From Ralstonia soli (GTDB lineage: Bacteria; Pseudomonadota; Gammaproteobacteria; Burkholderiales; Burkholderiaceae): a DNA stretch of 64,000 nt. The notes below the pieces were generated by a model that worked only from the letters and a program-made list of their open reading frames with translations, did no database searches and was not told where the DNA came from. How positions within the stretch are numbered: position 1 is the stretch's first letter; the number at the start of each line of letters is the position of its first letter. This document shows, one piece after another, positions 1 to 7,592 of this stretch. The stretch covers positions 1 through 64,000 of the forward strand of contig NZ_JAMXHT010000005.1 of assembly GCF_023955655.1 (NCBI RefSeq). Direction: 5' to 3'. A program made the position numbers and the translations under genes.

Positions 1-142
1 TCTGCGAGCCGTTGCCGGCATGGTTGGTCCAACTGACGCCGGTATCGATGACGCCCGAGAGCGTGACGCTCGATTGCGCGGCAGCGACGCCGGATAGCCC
101 GAGCATCAGGGCAGAGGCGCCCAGCTTGGTTGCGGTGTGCAT
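1..142 (-). CDS. Gram-negative porin, N-terminal fragment (gene runs off the window)
   Basis: The minus strand from 142 encodes an N-terminus beginning MHTATKLGASAL, a hydrophobic signal peptide ending near AAAQS, and then SSVTLSGVIDTGVSW. This is the typical first beta strand of the trimeric porins of Burkholderiaceae (usually SSVTLYGVIDAG). Such porins are outer-membrane general diffusion channels of about 350-400 residues; only about 47 residues lie inside the window. The gene is divergent from the GntR regulator at 431, and the gap between them carries TTGTGCACAA-like palindromes, so the two may be co-regulated. Family call is strong from the signal peptide and first strand; substrate preference cannot be judged. 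Confidence 0.85.
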   Translation of the reverse strand, partial: MHTATKLGASALMLGLSGVAAAQSSVTLSGVIDTGVSWTNHAGNGSQ

Positions 143-209
143 TACGGTGGTTCTCCCCGATTTGGATTGGCGCAGGCAGGCACGTATCAGGTGTCCATAC
201 CTCGAACGG

Positions 210-396
210 TTGCGCACAGAACCAACATTGATTGTGCACAATCGCGAATATTGCGCTGCAGTAATCGTGCCAGGGTAAAAGCGGGGAATTTGCACGCTAG
301 CGGTGCGAAAAGGCAGCTTGTTCCGTATTGCGCCGACCGAAAGCCGTGCGCACTTGCACCAGTGCGTACACGTGTGGCAACAAAAGTGTGCACAAT
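210..396. promoter_or_regulatory. TTGTGCACAA-type palindromes between porin and GntR genes
   Basis: A perfect 14-bp palindrome, GATTGTGCACAATC, lies at 230-243. Related copies are TTGCGCACA near 210-218 and GTGTGCACAA at 386-395. Three similar elements in the gap between a divergent porin and a GntR/FCD regulator fit an operator set for that regulator, whose family often binds short GT-rich palindromes. The copy at 386-395 is about 35 bp upstream of the regulator start, where autoregulation would act. Binding is inference. Confidence 0.5.
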
Positions 397-430
397 GCCA
401 TCGCGTGCGGGTCTCGACTAGAATGGCGGC

Positions 431-1144
431 ATGCCAGAATCCACCACCGTGACCCGACGCCGTAACAACGCCGAGATCGACGCGCGCGTCTCCGATGCCG
501 TGTACGACGCCATCCTGGAGCAGAAGCTTCCACCTGGCACGCGCCTGGTAGAAGCGCAGTTGTGCAAGGCGTTCGGTATTACCCGCGGCATGCTGCGCCG
601 TGTGCTGGTGAAGCTGGCGCACGAGGGCGTGGTCGAGCTGCAGCCCAACCGGGGCGCAACGATTGCCGTGCACGATGCGGCGGAAGCGCGTCAAGTCTTT
701 GGCGCTCGCTTGATTCTTGAAACCGGCTCGGTTCGCGAGCTGGCGCGCCATGCAACAGCGGACCAACTTGCTGCGCTGCGCGCGATGGTCGCCGCCGAGC
801 ATGATTGCCGTGCGTCGGGCAACTGGCGCGACTGGATTCGTCTCTCGGGCGATTTCCATATCCAGCTGGCCGAGGCGAACGGCAACCCGATCATCACCAC
901 GATGCTGCGTACGCTGGTGGCGCGCACGTCGCTGTTGATCGGCCTGTATGAGTCGCCCACGCGCGCCAGTTGCGGGCACGAGGAGCATCAGGCCATCCTC
1001 GATGCGATCGAGCGGCGTGACGGTGAGCGCGCCGCCCAACTGATGGCCGAGCACCTTGGCGAGTACATTGCCGCGCTGCATCTGGAGCCCAAGCAGGTCG
1101 ATGTGGTCGATTTCGGTAAGCTGTTTCATCGGGTCAAGGTCTGA
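431..1144 (+). CDS. GntR family transcriptional regulator, FCD type
   Basis: 237 residues. The N-terminal winged helix-turn-helix spans about residues 15-80, with the characteristic LPPGTRLVEAQLCKAFGI stretch followed by a helix and the wing VVELQPNRGATIAV. The C-terminal FCD domain (about 90-220) has the all-helical pattern with metal-ligand-type His residues (DFHIQLAEANGNP, HEEHQAILDAIERRD). FCD regulators are dimeric, effector-responsive repressors of catabolic genes. It is divergent from a porin and convergent with the gamma-glutamyltransferase gene. A second FCD regulator at 4152 has the same architecture and very similar landmarks, suggesting an old duplication. Ligand unknown. Confidence 0.9.
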   Translation: MPESTTVTRRRNNAEIDARVSDAVYDAILEQKLPPGTRLVEAQLCKAFGITRGMLRRVLVKLAHEGVVELQPNRGATIAVHDAAEARQVFGARLILETGSVRELARHATADQLAALRAMVAAEHDCRASGNWRDWIRLSGDFHIQLAEANGNPIITTMLRTLVARTSLLIGLYESPTRASCGHEEHQAILDAIERRDGERAAQLMAEHLGEYIAALHLEPKQVDVVDFGKLFHRVKV

Positions 1145-1239
1145 AGGCCTGCGCATTCCGGCCGCTTTAGCGCTGCTGGCAAAACCCTCGTGGCGTCGCT
1201 GCGCCTCAGGACCGCGTCGCTGGGTTGTGTCAGCGGCGC

Positions 1240-2862
1240 TTAGTCCAACCCCAAAGCAACGCCATCGCTGCGCGGATCGTGCGCGGCGACATATTCCGCG
1301 CCGTCTGCCGACAGGGCGATCACGCCAGCATGACCCGCGAGTGGGCTCATGGCCGGGATCGGGCTGACTTCATGCCCCCGGGCAGACAACTCGGCCATGA
1401 CTTCCGCACCCACATCGCTTTCGAGCTTGAGCGTGTCGTGCGCGTCGGAGAACGTGCGGCCGAGCAGAAACCTCGGCCCCGAAAGCGCCGCGAGCGGGTC
1501 CATGCCGTAATCGATCAGCCGTGTCAGCACGGTGGCCAGCGTTTGTGGTTGGCCATCCGCCCCTTGCGTGCCGTACAGGAGCCGGGGTTTTCCATTGCGC
1601 AGGTACATGCCGGGATTCAACGTATGGAACGGCCGTTTGCCCGGACGGATCGCGTTGTGGTGCAACGGGTCTGTGCTGAAGGCCGCGCCGCGGTTGTGCC
1701 AGAGGATGCCGGTATCGCCCGCGATCACGCCGCTGCCCCAATCGAAATAGAGGGTCTGCAGCACGCTCGCGCAGCGGCCTTCGCGGTCGACGGCGGCCAG
1801 GTAGACGGTGTCCCCGTGTTGATACGTGTGCGGCCAGGGCAGGGCGCGGTGCGGGTGGATCCGCGTTGCCAGCGTGTCGAGCCGCGCTGCCGAGAGCAAC
1901 CTCTCGACGGGTACGTCGACGAAGTCGGGGTCGGCCACATGCGTGTTGCGCTCGATGAAAGCCTGCTTCACGGCTTCGACCAGCAGGTGGTAGTACTCCG
2001 CGCTGCCTTCACGGATCGAAGCGACATCGAATCGCTCAAGAATGCCCATGATCTGCAGCGTGGTCACACCCTGCGTAGGCGGTGCCAGGCTGAGCAATTC
2101 ACCACCCCGATACGGGACGCGCACGGGGGCCTCTTCCCGCGCCGCCGTGCGTGCGAGATCGGCCAACGTCAACGGTGACCCCGCAGCGCGCAGGCCGGCG
2201 ATGATCTGCGCCGCCAGATCGCCTTCATAGAATTCACGCGCGCCCAAGCTGGCAATGCGTTCGAGGCTGCGGCCAAGCGCGGGTTGGCGCAGGTGCGTCC
2301 CCGCTGCCGGAATCGCGCCGTTGGGCATGAAGGTCTGTGCGAAGCCAGGCCAGTCACGCAACTCGGCGGCGCGAAACGTCTGCCAGAACTGCTGGGATGC
2401 GGTCACCGCAAAGCCCTCGTGCGCGTGCTCGATGGCACGCTGCAAGAGCGCGCTCCAACTGTGTCGGCCACCCCACGCATCACGGCTGATGGCGTGCGCG
2501 CGGGACCAGGTGTCGACGGTGGCTGCCGTGGTCAGCGCCGAGCCGGGGCCGCGCACGGGGATCGCTCCGGTATGCGCAGGCAGCTGCACCGCAGCCTGGC
2601 CGATGCCGGACAGCGTGCTCACGTGCCCCGCGCCGTCGCACAGGACCCAGAACGCATCGCCGCCCAAGCCCGTGAAATGCGGATACGTGACGGCCAGCGT
2701 CGCGCTCATGGCAATGGCGGCATCGATGGCGTTGCCGCCCGCGTGCAGGATCTCCAGCCCCGCCTGACTGGCAAGTGCATGCGGGCTGGTCACCATGCCT
2801 GCTTGCGCGCGGGCGAGGGTGGGGGCAAGGGTGGGGGTGAGAGGTTGCTCAACGTCCGTCAA
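1240..2862 (-). CDS. Gamma-glutamyltransferase family protein
   Basis: About 540 residues, read on the minus strand. The N-terminal part has the family hallmark MVTSPHALASQAGLEIL-HAGGNAIDAA and GLGGDAFW. Threonine in the later motif GDTVYLAAVD is the expected nucleophile that follows autoproteolytic cleavage into two subunits, and the C-terminal half has NPGMYLRNGKP and GTQGADGQPQ, which resemble the substrate-binding loops. The enzymes hydrolyse or transfer gamma-glutamyl groups; this subfamily can also act as an acylase. No signal peptide is seen. The start is uncertain: the reading frame is open to 3237, but homology begins near 2796; a TTG at 2862 has a GGGAG about 10 bases upstream and is chosen. 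ATG at 2976 or 2796 are alternatives. Divergent from the deacetylase at 3155. Confidence 0.85.
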   Translation of the reverse strand: MTDVEQPLTPTLAPTLARAQAGMVTSPHALASQAGLEILHAGGNAIDAAIAMSATLAVTYPHFTGLGGDAFWVLCDGAGHVSTLSGIGQAAVQLPAHTGAIPVRGPGSALTTAATVDTWSRAHAISRDAWGGRHSWSALLQRAIEHAHEGFAVTASQQFWQTFRAAELRDWPGFAQTFMPNGAIPAAGTHLRQPALGRSLERIASLGAREFYEGDLAAQIIAGLRAAGSPLTLADLARTAAREEAPVRVPYRGGELLSLAPPTQGVTTLQIMGILERFDVASIREGSAEYYHLLVEAVKQAFIERNTHVADPDFVDVPVERLLSAARLDTLATRIHPHRALPWPHTYQHGDTVYLAAVDREGRCASVLQTLYFDWGSGVIAGDTGILWHNRGAAFSTDPLHHNAIRPGKRPFHTLNPGMYLRNGKPRLLYGTQGADGQPQTLATVLTRLIDYGMDPLAALSGPRFLLGRTFSDAHDTLKLESDVGAEVMAELSARGHEVSPIPAMSPLAGHAGVIALSADGAEYVAAHDPRSDGVALGLD

Positions 2863-3154
2863 GATGGGCCGGCTCCCGTGTCGGGTCTTGCATGGGGTAC
2901 GGCGCTTCGGTGTGCAAGGGCCGTGCCAATACGCTGACGCATTGGCGCGCAATCTGCGAACGACCTGCGGATCCATATGCAGACGAGGTGGCTCGGTTTT
3001 TGCACACGATCCGGCGCAGATGGCGCGCACGATCTGAGGCGCCATCTGCCGCACGAAGACGGTGCGCGATGACCCAAAGCGGCGCGAACCGACACTGCAA
3101 TGGTTCCGCGGCTTTGGCAGATCAACCCATCCACCTGGAGAAAGGTCGTCGTTC
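2863..3154. promoter_or_regulatory. Divergent promoter region between GGT and deacetylase genes
   Basis: This 292-bp gap separates two divergent genes and should hold both promoters. A TTTTTGCACACGAT stretch near 2997-3010 partly resembles the TTGTGCACAA element upstream of the GntR gene at 431. No clear -35/-10 pair was identified. The GGT frame stays open through most of this region, so part of it could be coding if an earlier start is used. Confidence 0.4.
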
Positions 3155-4141
3155 ATGACAGGCAATCCCAGTCTGCGGGCAGCGGCACACGTTGACGCTG
3201 CCACGCTGCCCGGCCCGGGCTTCGGTGCACTGCGCACACATGGGCGCTTTCCCTATCGGCCAATCACGGATGTGGACCACTACCGCTGGCCCAACGGTGC
3301 GCGGCTGGCGGTCTACCTCGGCTTCAACCTGGAGCACTTCGCGTTCGGGGAAGGGCTGGGTGCCAACCTCGGCCCCGCCTCGCCCCAGCCCGACGTGCTG
3401 AACTACAGCTGGCGCGAGTACGGCAACCGCGTGGGCGCATGGCGCTGCCTGGAGCTGTTTAGCGACATGAACATGCCCGCCGGTGTGCTGCTGAATACGG
3501 CGCTGTACGACCACTGCCCCGACGTACTGGACGCCTGCCTGGCGCGCGGCGACGAACTGATCGGCCATGGCCATACCAACGCCTGCCGGCAGAGCGATCT
3601 GGATGAGGCCGGGGAGCGCGCCCTGCTCAAGCATTGCAGCGACCGGATCCGCACGCACTGCGGCAAGGCGCCGGCAGGGTGGTTGTCGCCCTGGATTTCC
3701 GAGACGCCCGTCACGCCCGACCTGATGGTCGAAACGGGCTATCGCTACACGCTGAACTGGTGCCATGACGACCGGCCGGTGCGCATGGACACACGCTCCG
3801 GACCGCTGTGGGCGATTCCCTATCCGCAGGAGGTCAACGATATTCCGATGATCATTGCGCGCCAGTTGGACGGCACGGCATTCGCCGACATGATCATCGA
3901 CCAGTTCGACGAGATGCTGGCGCAGGCGAACCACCCTCGGCATCCCCAGCCACTGGTGATGGGCATTGCGCTGCATCCCTACCTGATGGGCCAGCCGTAT
4001 CGGCTGCGCCACCTGCGCCGCGCGCTGGCCCACATTGCCGCACGCCGCGCACAGGGTGATATCTGGCTGACAACGCCAGGCGCAATCTGCGACGCGATGG
4101 AGTTGCTGGCGCCGCTCGATCTCGAACCTTGCACACGGTGA
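3155..4141 (+). CDS. Polysaccharide deacetylase family protein (PuuE/allantoinase-like)
   Basis: 328 residues from the ATG at 3155, which has GGAGAAAGG ten bases upstream; the frame is open earlier but without a ribosome site. Features include YRPITDVDHYRWPNGARLAVY near the N-terminus, DELIGHGHTNACRQSDL (a GHGHTN variant of the metal-binding motif of the NodB-like fold) around residues 135-150, and LSPWISETPVTPDLMVETGYRYTLNW. This is the subgroup that includes cofactor-free allantoinase PuuE and related cytoplasmic amidases rather than cell-wall deacetylases; there is no signal peptide. Together with the gamma-glutamyltransferase and flavin reductase it points to catabolism of an amide- or ureide-like nitrogen compound. 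The exact substrate is unknown. Confidence 0.8.
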   Translation: MTGNPSLRAAAHVDAATLPGPGFGALRTHGRFPYRPITDVDHYRWPNGARLAVYLGFNLEHFAFGEGLGANLGPASPQPDVLNYSWREYGNRVGAWRCLELFSDMNMPAGVLLNTALYDHCPDVLDACLARGDELIGHGHTNACRQSDLDEAGERALLKHCSDRIRTHCGKAPAGWLSPWISETPVTPDLMVETGYRYTLNWCHDDRPVRMDTRSGPLWAIPYPQEVNDIPMIIARQLDGTAFADMIIDQFDEMLAQANHPRHPQPLVMGIALHPYLMGQPYRLRHLRRALAHIAARRAQGDIWLTTPGAICDAMELLAPLDLEPCTR

Positions 4142-4151
4142 GGCTTCCGCT

Positions 4152-4901
4152 GTGAACACATCAACCAAGACGGCCAGGAAAGCGGCCCCGCACGCCCCGG
4201 CGCATTCGGCTGCGGCCGAGCTCGATGCGCAAGGCGGCTATCAACGCATCTGCGAGGCGATTTCCGATGGCGTGCTCAAGCACCGGCTCGTGCCGGGGAC
4301 CAAGCTGCCGGAGCCCGAACTCTGCCAGTTGTTTGGCGTGGGCCGTGCCGTGGTGCGCCGGGCGCTGGAGAAGCTCGCCTTCGAGGGCATCGTGGTGTTG
4401 CGCCCGAACAAGGGCGCTGTCATCGCAGAGCCAACCCCGGAAGACATCCGCCAGATTTTCGAGGCGCGCCGCGCGTTGGAGCGTGTGCTGGTGGAGTTGG
4501 CCGTCGAACGCACGACGGCGGCGGATCTGCAGGCGCTGCGTCGACAGTTGGAAGACGAGCATGACGCCATGCACCGCTTCGATCAGCCGTCGTGGGCGCG
4601 TCTGGCCAGCGGCTTCCATTTGCAGATCGCCGCACTGGCGCGCAATCCGATCCTGCAGCGCTATCTGACCGAACTGGTGTCGCGCTGCTCGCTGATTGTT
4701 GCGATGTATGAGCCGCCGGGCCATGCGCCGTGTGAGCACGACGAGCACACGGCCATCGTCGGATGCATCGAGGCGCAAGACGCCGCCGGTGCCATCGCAC
4801 ACATGGAAGCACACCTGCGCGAACTGGAGCAGCGCGTCCAGGCTTCACCCACGCTGGGCGAAAAAAGCTTGGCCCAGATGCTGGGCTTATCCGAGCGTTG
4901 A
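4152..4901 (+). CDS. GntR family transcriptional regulator, FCD type (second copy)
   Basis: 249 residues beginning at a GTG (4152), 10 bases after the deacetylase stop, so probably co-transcribed with it. The winged HTH (about residues 28-95) reads LVPGTKLPEPELCQLFGVG ... VVLRPNKGAVIAEP, and the FCD domain (about 100-225) has GFHLQIAALARNPILQ and EHDEHTAIVGCIEAQD, matching the same positions in the regulator at 431. A 25-residue Ala/Lys-rich N-terminal extension precedes the HTH. It probably represses the surrounding deacetylase, reductase and glutamyltransferase genes. The two regulators are likely paralogues. Confidence 0.9.
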   Translation: MNTSTKTARKAAPHAPAHSAAAELDAQGGYQRICEAISDGVLKHRLVPGTKLPEPELCQLFGVGRAVVRRALEKLAFEGIVVLRPNKGAVIAEPTPEDIRQIFEARRALERVLVELAVERTTAADLQALRRQLEDEHDAMHRFDQPSWARLASGFHLQIAALARNPILQRYLTELVSRCSLIVAMYEPPGHAPCEHDEHTAIVGCIEAQDAAGAIAHMEAHLRELEQRVQASPTLGEKSLAQMLGLSER

Positions 4902-4926
4902 GCGACGTTTAACCGGCAGACCGCCC

Positions 4927-5562
4927 ATGGAAGTCGACTTCGATACCCTGACCGAATACCAGCGCTACAAGCTCATGGCCAGCCTGATCGTGCCGCGCCC
5001 CATCGCGCTGGTCACCACGCTCGGCGCTGACGGCACTGTCAATGCCGCGCCGTTCTCGATGTTCAACATGCTCGGTGAAGACCCGCCGATCGTGATGGTC
5101 AGCATCAACCGTCTCACCGAGGGCGCGCTCAAAGACACGGCCGCCAACATCCTGCGCACCGGCGAGTTCGTGGCGCATCTGTGCGACGAGGACATGGCGG
5201 AAAAGATGCACCGTTGCGGCGAGCGGCTGCCCCCGGACATCAGCGAACTGGCGCATGTCGGCCTGACGCCCGCACCCAGCAGGCAGGTTGCGCCGGCGCG
5301 GATTGCCGAGGCGCCGGTCGCCTTCGAGTGCCGGCTATGGGAAACGCTGGAAACTCCCAGCCGCCATATCTTCATCGGCCGGGTGCTGCACCTGCATGCA
5401 CGCGACGGCCTGATCGACACCGAACGCTGGCGCGTGCGGTTGCAGGCGTATTTCCCCGTCGGGCGTTTTGGCGCCAGCTTTTACGTGACGACGCGCGATC
5501 GCTTTTCATTGGAACGGACGGCCGGCGCCATCACAGCGTCGACGGCGATTGATGAGATGTGA
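4927..5562 (+). CDS. Flavin reductase family protein
   Basis: 211 residues from ATG 4927. The N-terminal half contains the FMN-binding split-barrel pattern of the DIM6/NTAB family: LMASLIVPRPIALVTT, DGTVNAAPFSMFNM, DPPIVMVSI and the later RHIFIGRVLHLHARDG. Members reduce FMN or FAD with NAD(P)H for a partner monooxygenase or act as flavoredoxins. It lies 25 bases after the GntR gene and probably ends that operon. No partner oxygenase is present in the window, so its role here is open. The open frame extends upstream to 4696 but that overlaps the GntR gene in another phase and lacks family similarity. Confidence 0.85.
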   Translation: MEVDFDTLTEYQRYKLMASLIVPRPIALVTTLGADGTVNAAPFSMFNMLGEDPPIVMVSINRLTEGALKDTAANILRTGEFVAHLCDEDMAEKMHRCGERLPPDISELAHVGLTPAPSRQVAPARIAEAPVAFECRLWETLETPSRHIFIGRVLHLHARDGLIDTERWRVRLQAYFPVGRFGASFYVTTRDRFSLERTAGAITASTAIDEM

Positions 5563-5583
5563 AGTGAAGCCCGGTCACTTTTT
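5563..5583 (+). terminator. Weak candidate terminator after flavin reductase gene
   Basis: AGTGA at 5563-5567 pairs with TCACT at 5575-5579 around a 7-base loop and runs into five T residues. The stem is short, so the call is tentative. Confidence 0.35.
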
Positions 5584-5689
5584 ATGTGGAGGGGCTCACA
5601 GAAGAAATATCCGCCAGCTGCAATGCGGTGGGTCAGCACACACGTTCGGTCCCATTCGTCCAGAAACCGACTCAATTCCGATTCAACCC

Positions 5690-5750
5690 ACGTCAAAAGC
5701 GGCCGAAACCACGACATTCCGTTGACGTTATCGCGCACGCAGCGTTTCAT
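5690..5750 (+). promoter_or_regulatory. Candidate promoter and inverted repeat upstream of the LitR-like gene
   Basis: TTGACG (5722-5727), a 17-bp spacer and TTTCAT (5745-5750) form a plausible sigma-70 promoter ending 20 bases before the regulator start. ACGTCAA (5690-5696) and TTGACGT (5722-5728) form a perfect inverted repeat, and the second arm covers the -35 element. That position fits autorepression by the MerR-type regulator, but binding is inference. Confidence 0.45.
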
Positions 5751-5770
5751 GTAAGCCAACGAGCGCTTGC

Positions 5771-6757
5771 ATGGAGACGCATGTGCAACACGAAGACAAC
5801 GCAGCCCCCCGGTATCGAAGTGGCACGGCCGCCCGCATGGCCAGGATGCCCGTCTCAACGCTGCGCGTGTGGGAGCAGCGCTATGGCGTGATTTCGCCGA
5901 CCAAATCGGAGTCGGGCCAGCGCCTGTACTCCCGTGAAGACGTCAAGCGGCTGACGCTGCTGAGGTCTCTGGTGAATCGCGGGCATGCCATTGGCGCCAT
6001 CGCACACGTCGACAGCGCCGAGCTTGAGCAACTGCTTGAGACGTCGCCGGCCGCCGAAGCGCCAAGCCCGCCTGTGTTACACGCTGCGATCTCGCTTGCC
6101 GTCTGCGGCCCGCTGCTGGCAGAGCGCGTACGCCGTAGAAGGAGCACGCTGGCGTCGCTCGGCATCGAGCCGGTCACTGAGTTACCGGCAATTGACGGAC
6201 AGCCCTCCGTGGCGCTGCCGGCGGGCACCGACGTGTTGATTGTCGAAGCCGCTTCCCTGCAACCCGAAACGGCGCAGGCCATCCTGGCAGCAGCGCGCAG
6301 CGCCGGTACCAGCGCCATCGGCGTCATCTACAGCTTTGGCACGGTGCGCGCCACCGACATGCTGCGCGCGGCGGGCGTGCGGCTATATCGGGAGCCCAAC
6401 GCGCACAGCGAGCTGGATCAGGTCCTGCATGAGTTGACGCAGATTGTGCGCGTCGATGCCGTCTACGGAAAGCTTGAACCGCTGCGGCGCAATGCGCGCC
6501 GGTTTACCGATCGCCAGCTGGAGATCTTTGCCAACGCATCGCAGACGATTGCCTGCGAATGTCCGCGCCACCTTGTGGATCTCATCCGGCAACTGGATGC
6601 ATTCGAGCGGTTCAGCGATGGCTGCGCGGTGCGCTCCACGCTGGATGAGCAACTTCACCGGCATCTTGGCGATGTCGCCAACCGTGCCCGCCTGATGCTC
6701 GAAGACGCAATGGAATTCGCAATTCGCGCCGAGACGCTGCATCCACCCGCCAGTTAG
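5771..6757 (+). CDS. MerR family regulator, LitR/PplR-like (light-response type, degenerate B12 domain)
   Basis: 328 residues. The MerR HTH is at about residues 15-80 (TAARMARMPVSTLRVWEQRYG, SGQRLYSREDVKRL), which is the CarH/LitR variety with WEQRYG. The central region (about 105-200) has a Rossmann-like pattern (LAVCGPLL, DVLIVEAASL, GVIYSFG) but no His-containing cobalamin motif such as E/DxHxxG, so adenosylcobalamin binding is unlikely. The C-terminal part carries ACECPRHLVDLI and GCAV cysteines, which are typical of B12-less LitR homologues in Burkholderia and Pseudomonas. In Pseudomonas putida such regulators control light-induced genes that include folE and a furan fatty acid synthase; folE and lipid genes follow here. 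No photoreceptor domain gene is nearby. Confidence 0.75.
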   Translation: METHVQHEDNAAPRYRSGTAARMARMPVSTLRVWEQRYGVISPTKSESGQRLYSREDVKRLTLLRSLVNRGHAIGAIAHVDSAELEQLLETSPAAEAPSPPVLHAAISLAVCGPLLAERVRRRRSTLASLGIEPVTELPAIDGQPSVALPAGTDVLIVEAASLQPETAQAILAAARSAGTSAIGVIYSFGTVRATDMLRAAGVRLYREPNAHSELDQVLHELTQIVRVDAVYGKLEPLRRNARRFTDRQLEIFANASQTIACECPRHLVDLIRQLDAFERFSDGCAVRSTLDEQLHRHLGDVANRARLMLEDAMEFAIRAETLHPPAS

Positions 6758-6835
6758 CTGCGTATACGTCGCTCAGGAACTCCCCTGAGCCGACATGGGC
6801 GGTGCGTGCACCGCTGACTTTCGGAGACATCTTCC

Positions 6836-7564
6836 ATGAAGCTCACCTTGGACCCGCCCGGATTTTCCGGGGCGGTTGGCAGCGTGCCGCTTTCTGTCCG
6901 GATTCGGGAGCGGTTGATGAGCGCTGGCCACCGCTTTCACGCCAACGACAACATCGCCGCCTACCTGCGCGATGGCGAACTTGATCTGCTCCAGGCCGAA
7001 GTCGAAGAGCGCCTGCAGGCCGTGCTGCGCGCGCTCGTCATCGATGTGGAGCAAGACCATAACAGTCGGGAAACGGCCCGCCGTGTGGCCAAGATGTTCG
7101 TCCGGGAGGTGTTCGCGGGGCGCTATGTCCCGGCACCCGAGGTGACGGCGTTCCCGAATGTGGAACGCCTTAATGAACTGATGGTGGTGGGGCCGCTGCG
7201 GGTGCGCAGCGCGTGCTCGCACCATCTGTGTCCGGTCATGGGCCGGGCGTGGGTGGGCGTCATGCCCAGCAAAGACTCGCAATTGATCGGGCTGTCCAAG
7301 TACGCGCGCCTGATTGACTGGGTCATGAGCCGCCCGCAGATCCAGGAAGAGGCCATCAAGCAGATTGCCGATCTGCTGGAAGACCGGATGGCGCCCGACG
7401 GCCTGGCGGTCGTGCTGGAAGCGGAGCACTACTGCATGCACTGGCGCGGCACGAAGGATGACGCGTCGCGCATGGTGAGCAGCGTCATGCGTGGGGTGTT
7501 CCTGACCGATCCGAGCTTGCGGCGCGAATTTCTTGCACTGCTTCCGGGCCGCAAAGGCGAATGA
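6836..7564 (+). CDS. folE: GTP cyclohydrolase I (FolE type)
   Basis: 242 residues. FolE converts GTP to dihydroneopterin triphosphate, the first step to tetrahydrofolate and tetrahydropterins, as a cytoplasmic homodecamer. The zinc ligands are visible in RSACSHHLCPV and HYCMHWRG, and the active-site stretch GLSKYARLIDW is intact. The N-terminal extension of about 50 residues is poorly conserved. Located 78 bases after the LitR-like gene and 28 bases before the amine oxidase gene. In other proteobacteria a folE copy sits in light-inducible clusters, possibly to supply the pterin or folate antenna of photolyases. It may therefore be a second, regulated copy rather than the housekeeping enzyme. 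Confidence 0.92.
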   Translation: MKLTLDPPGFSGAVGSVPLSVRIRERLMSAGHRFHANDNIAAYLRDGELDLLQAEVEERLQAVLRALVIDVEQDHNSRETARRVAKMFVREVFAGRYVPAPEVTAFPNVERLNELMVVGPLRVRSACSHHLCPVMGRAWVGVMPSKDSQLIGLSKYARLIDWVMSRPQIQEEAIKQIADLLEDRMAPDGLAVVLEAEHYCMHWRGTKDDASRMVSSVMRGVFLTDPSLRREFLALLPGRKGE

Positions 7565-7592
7565 GCGATCAACGACCCGAAGAGGCCTCGCC

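Noticed and set aside
2863-3237. N-terminal extension of the gamma-glutamyltransferase
   Set aside because: The extra residues show no family similarity, are Arg/Pro/Cys-rich and would overlap the start of the divergent deacetylase gene.
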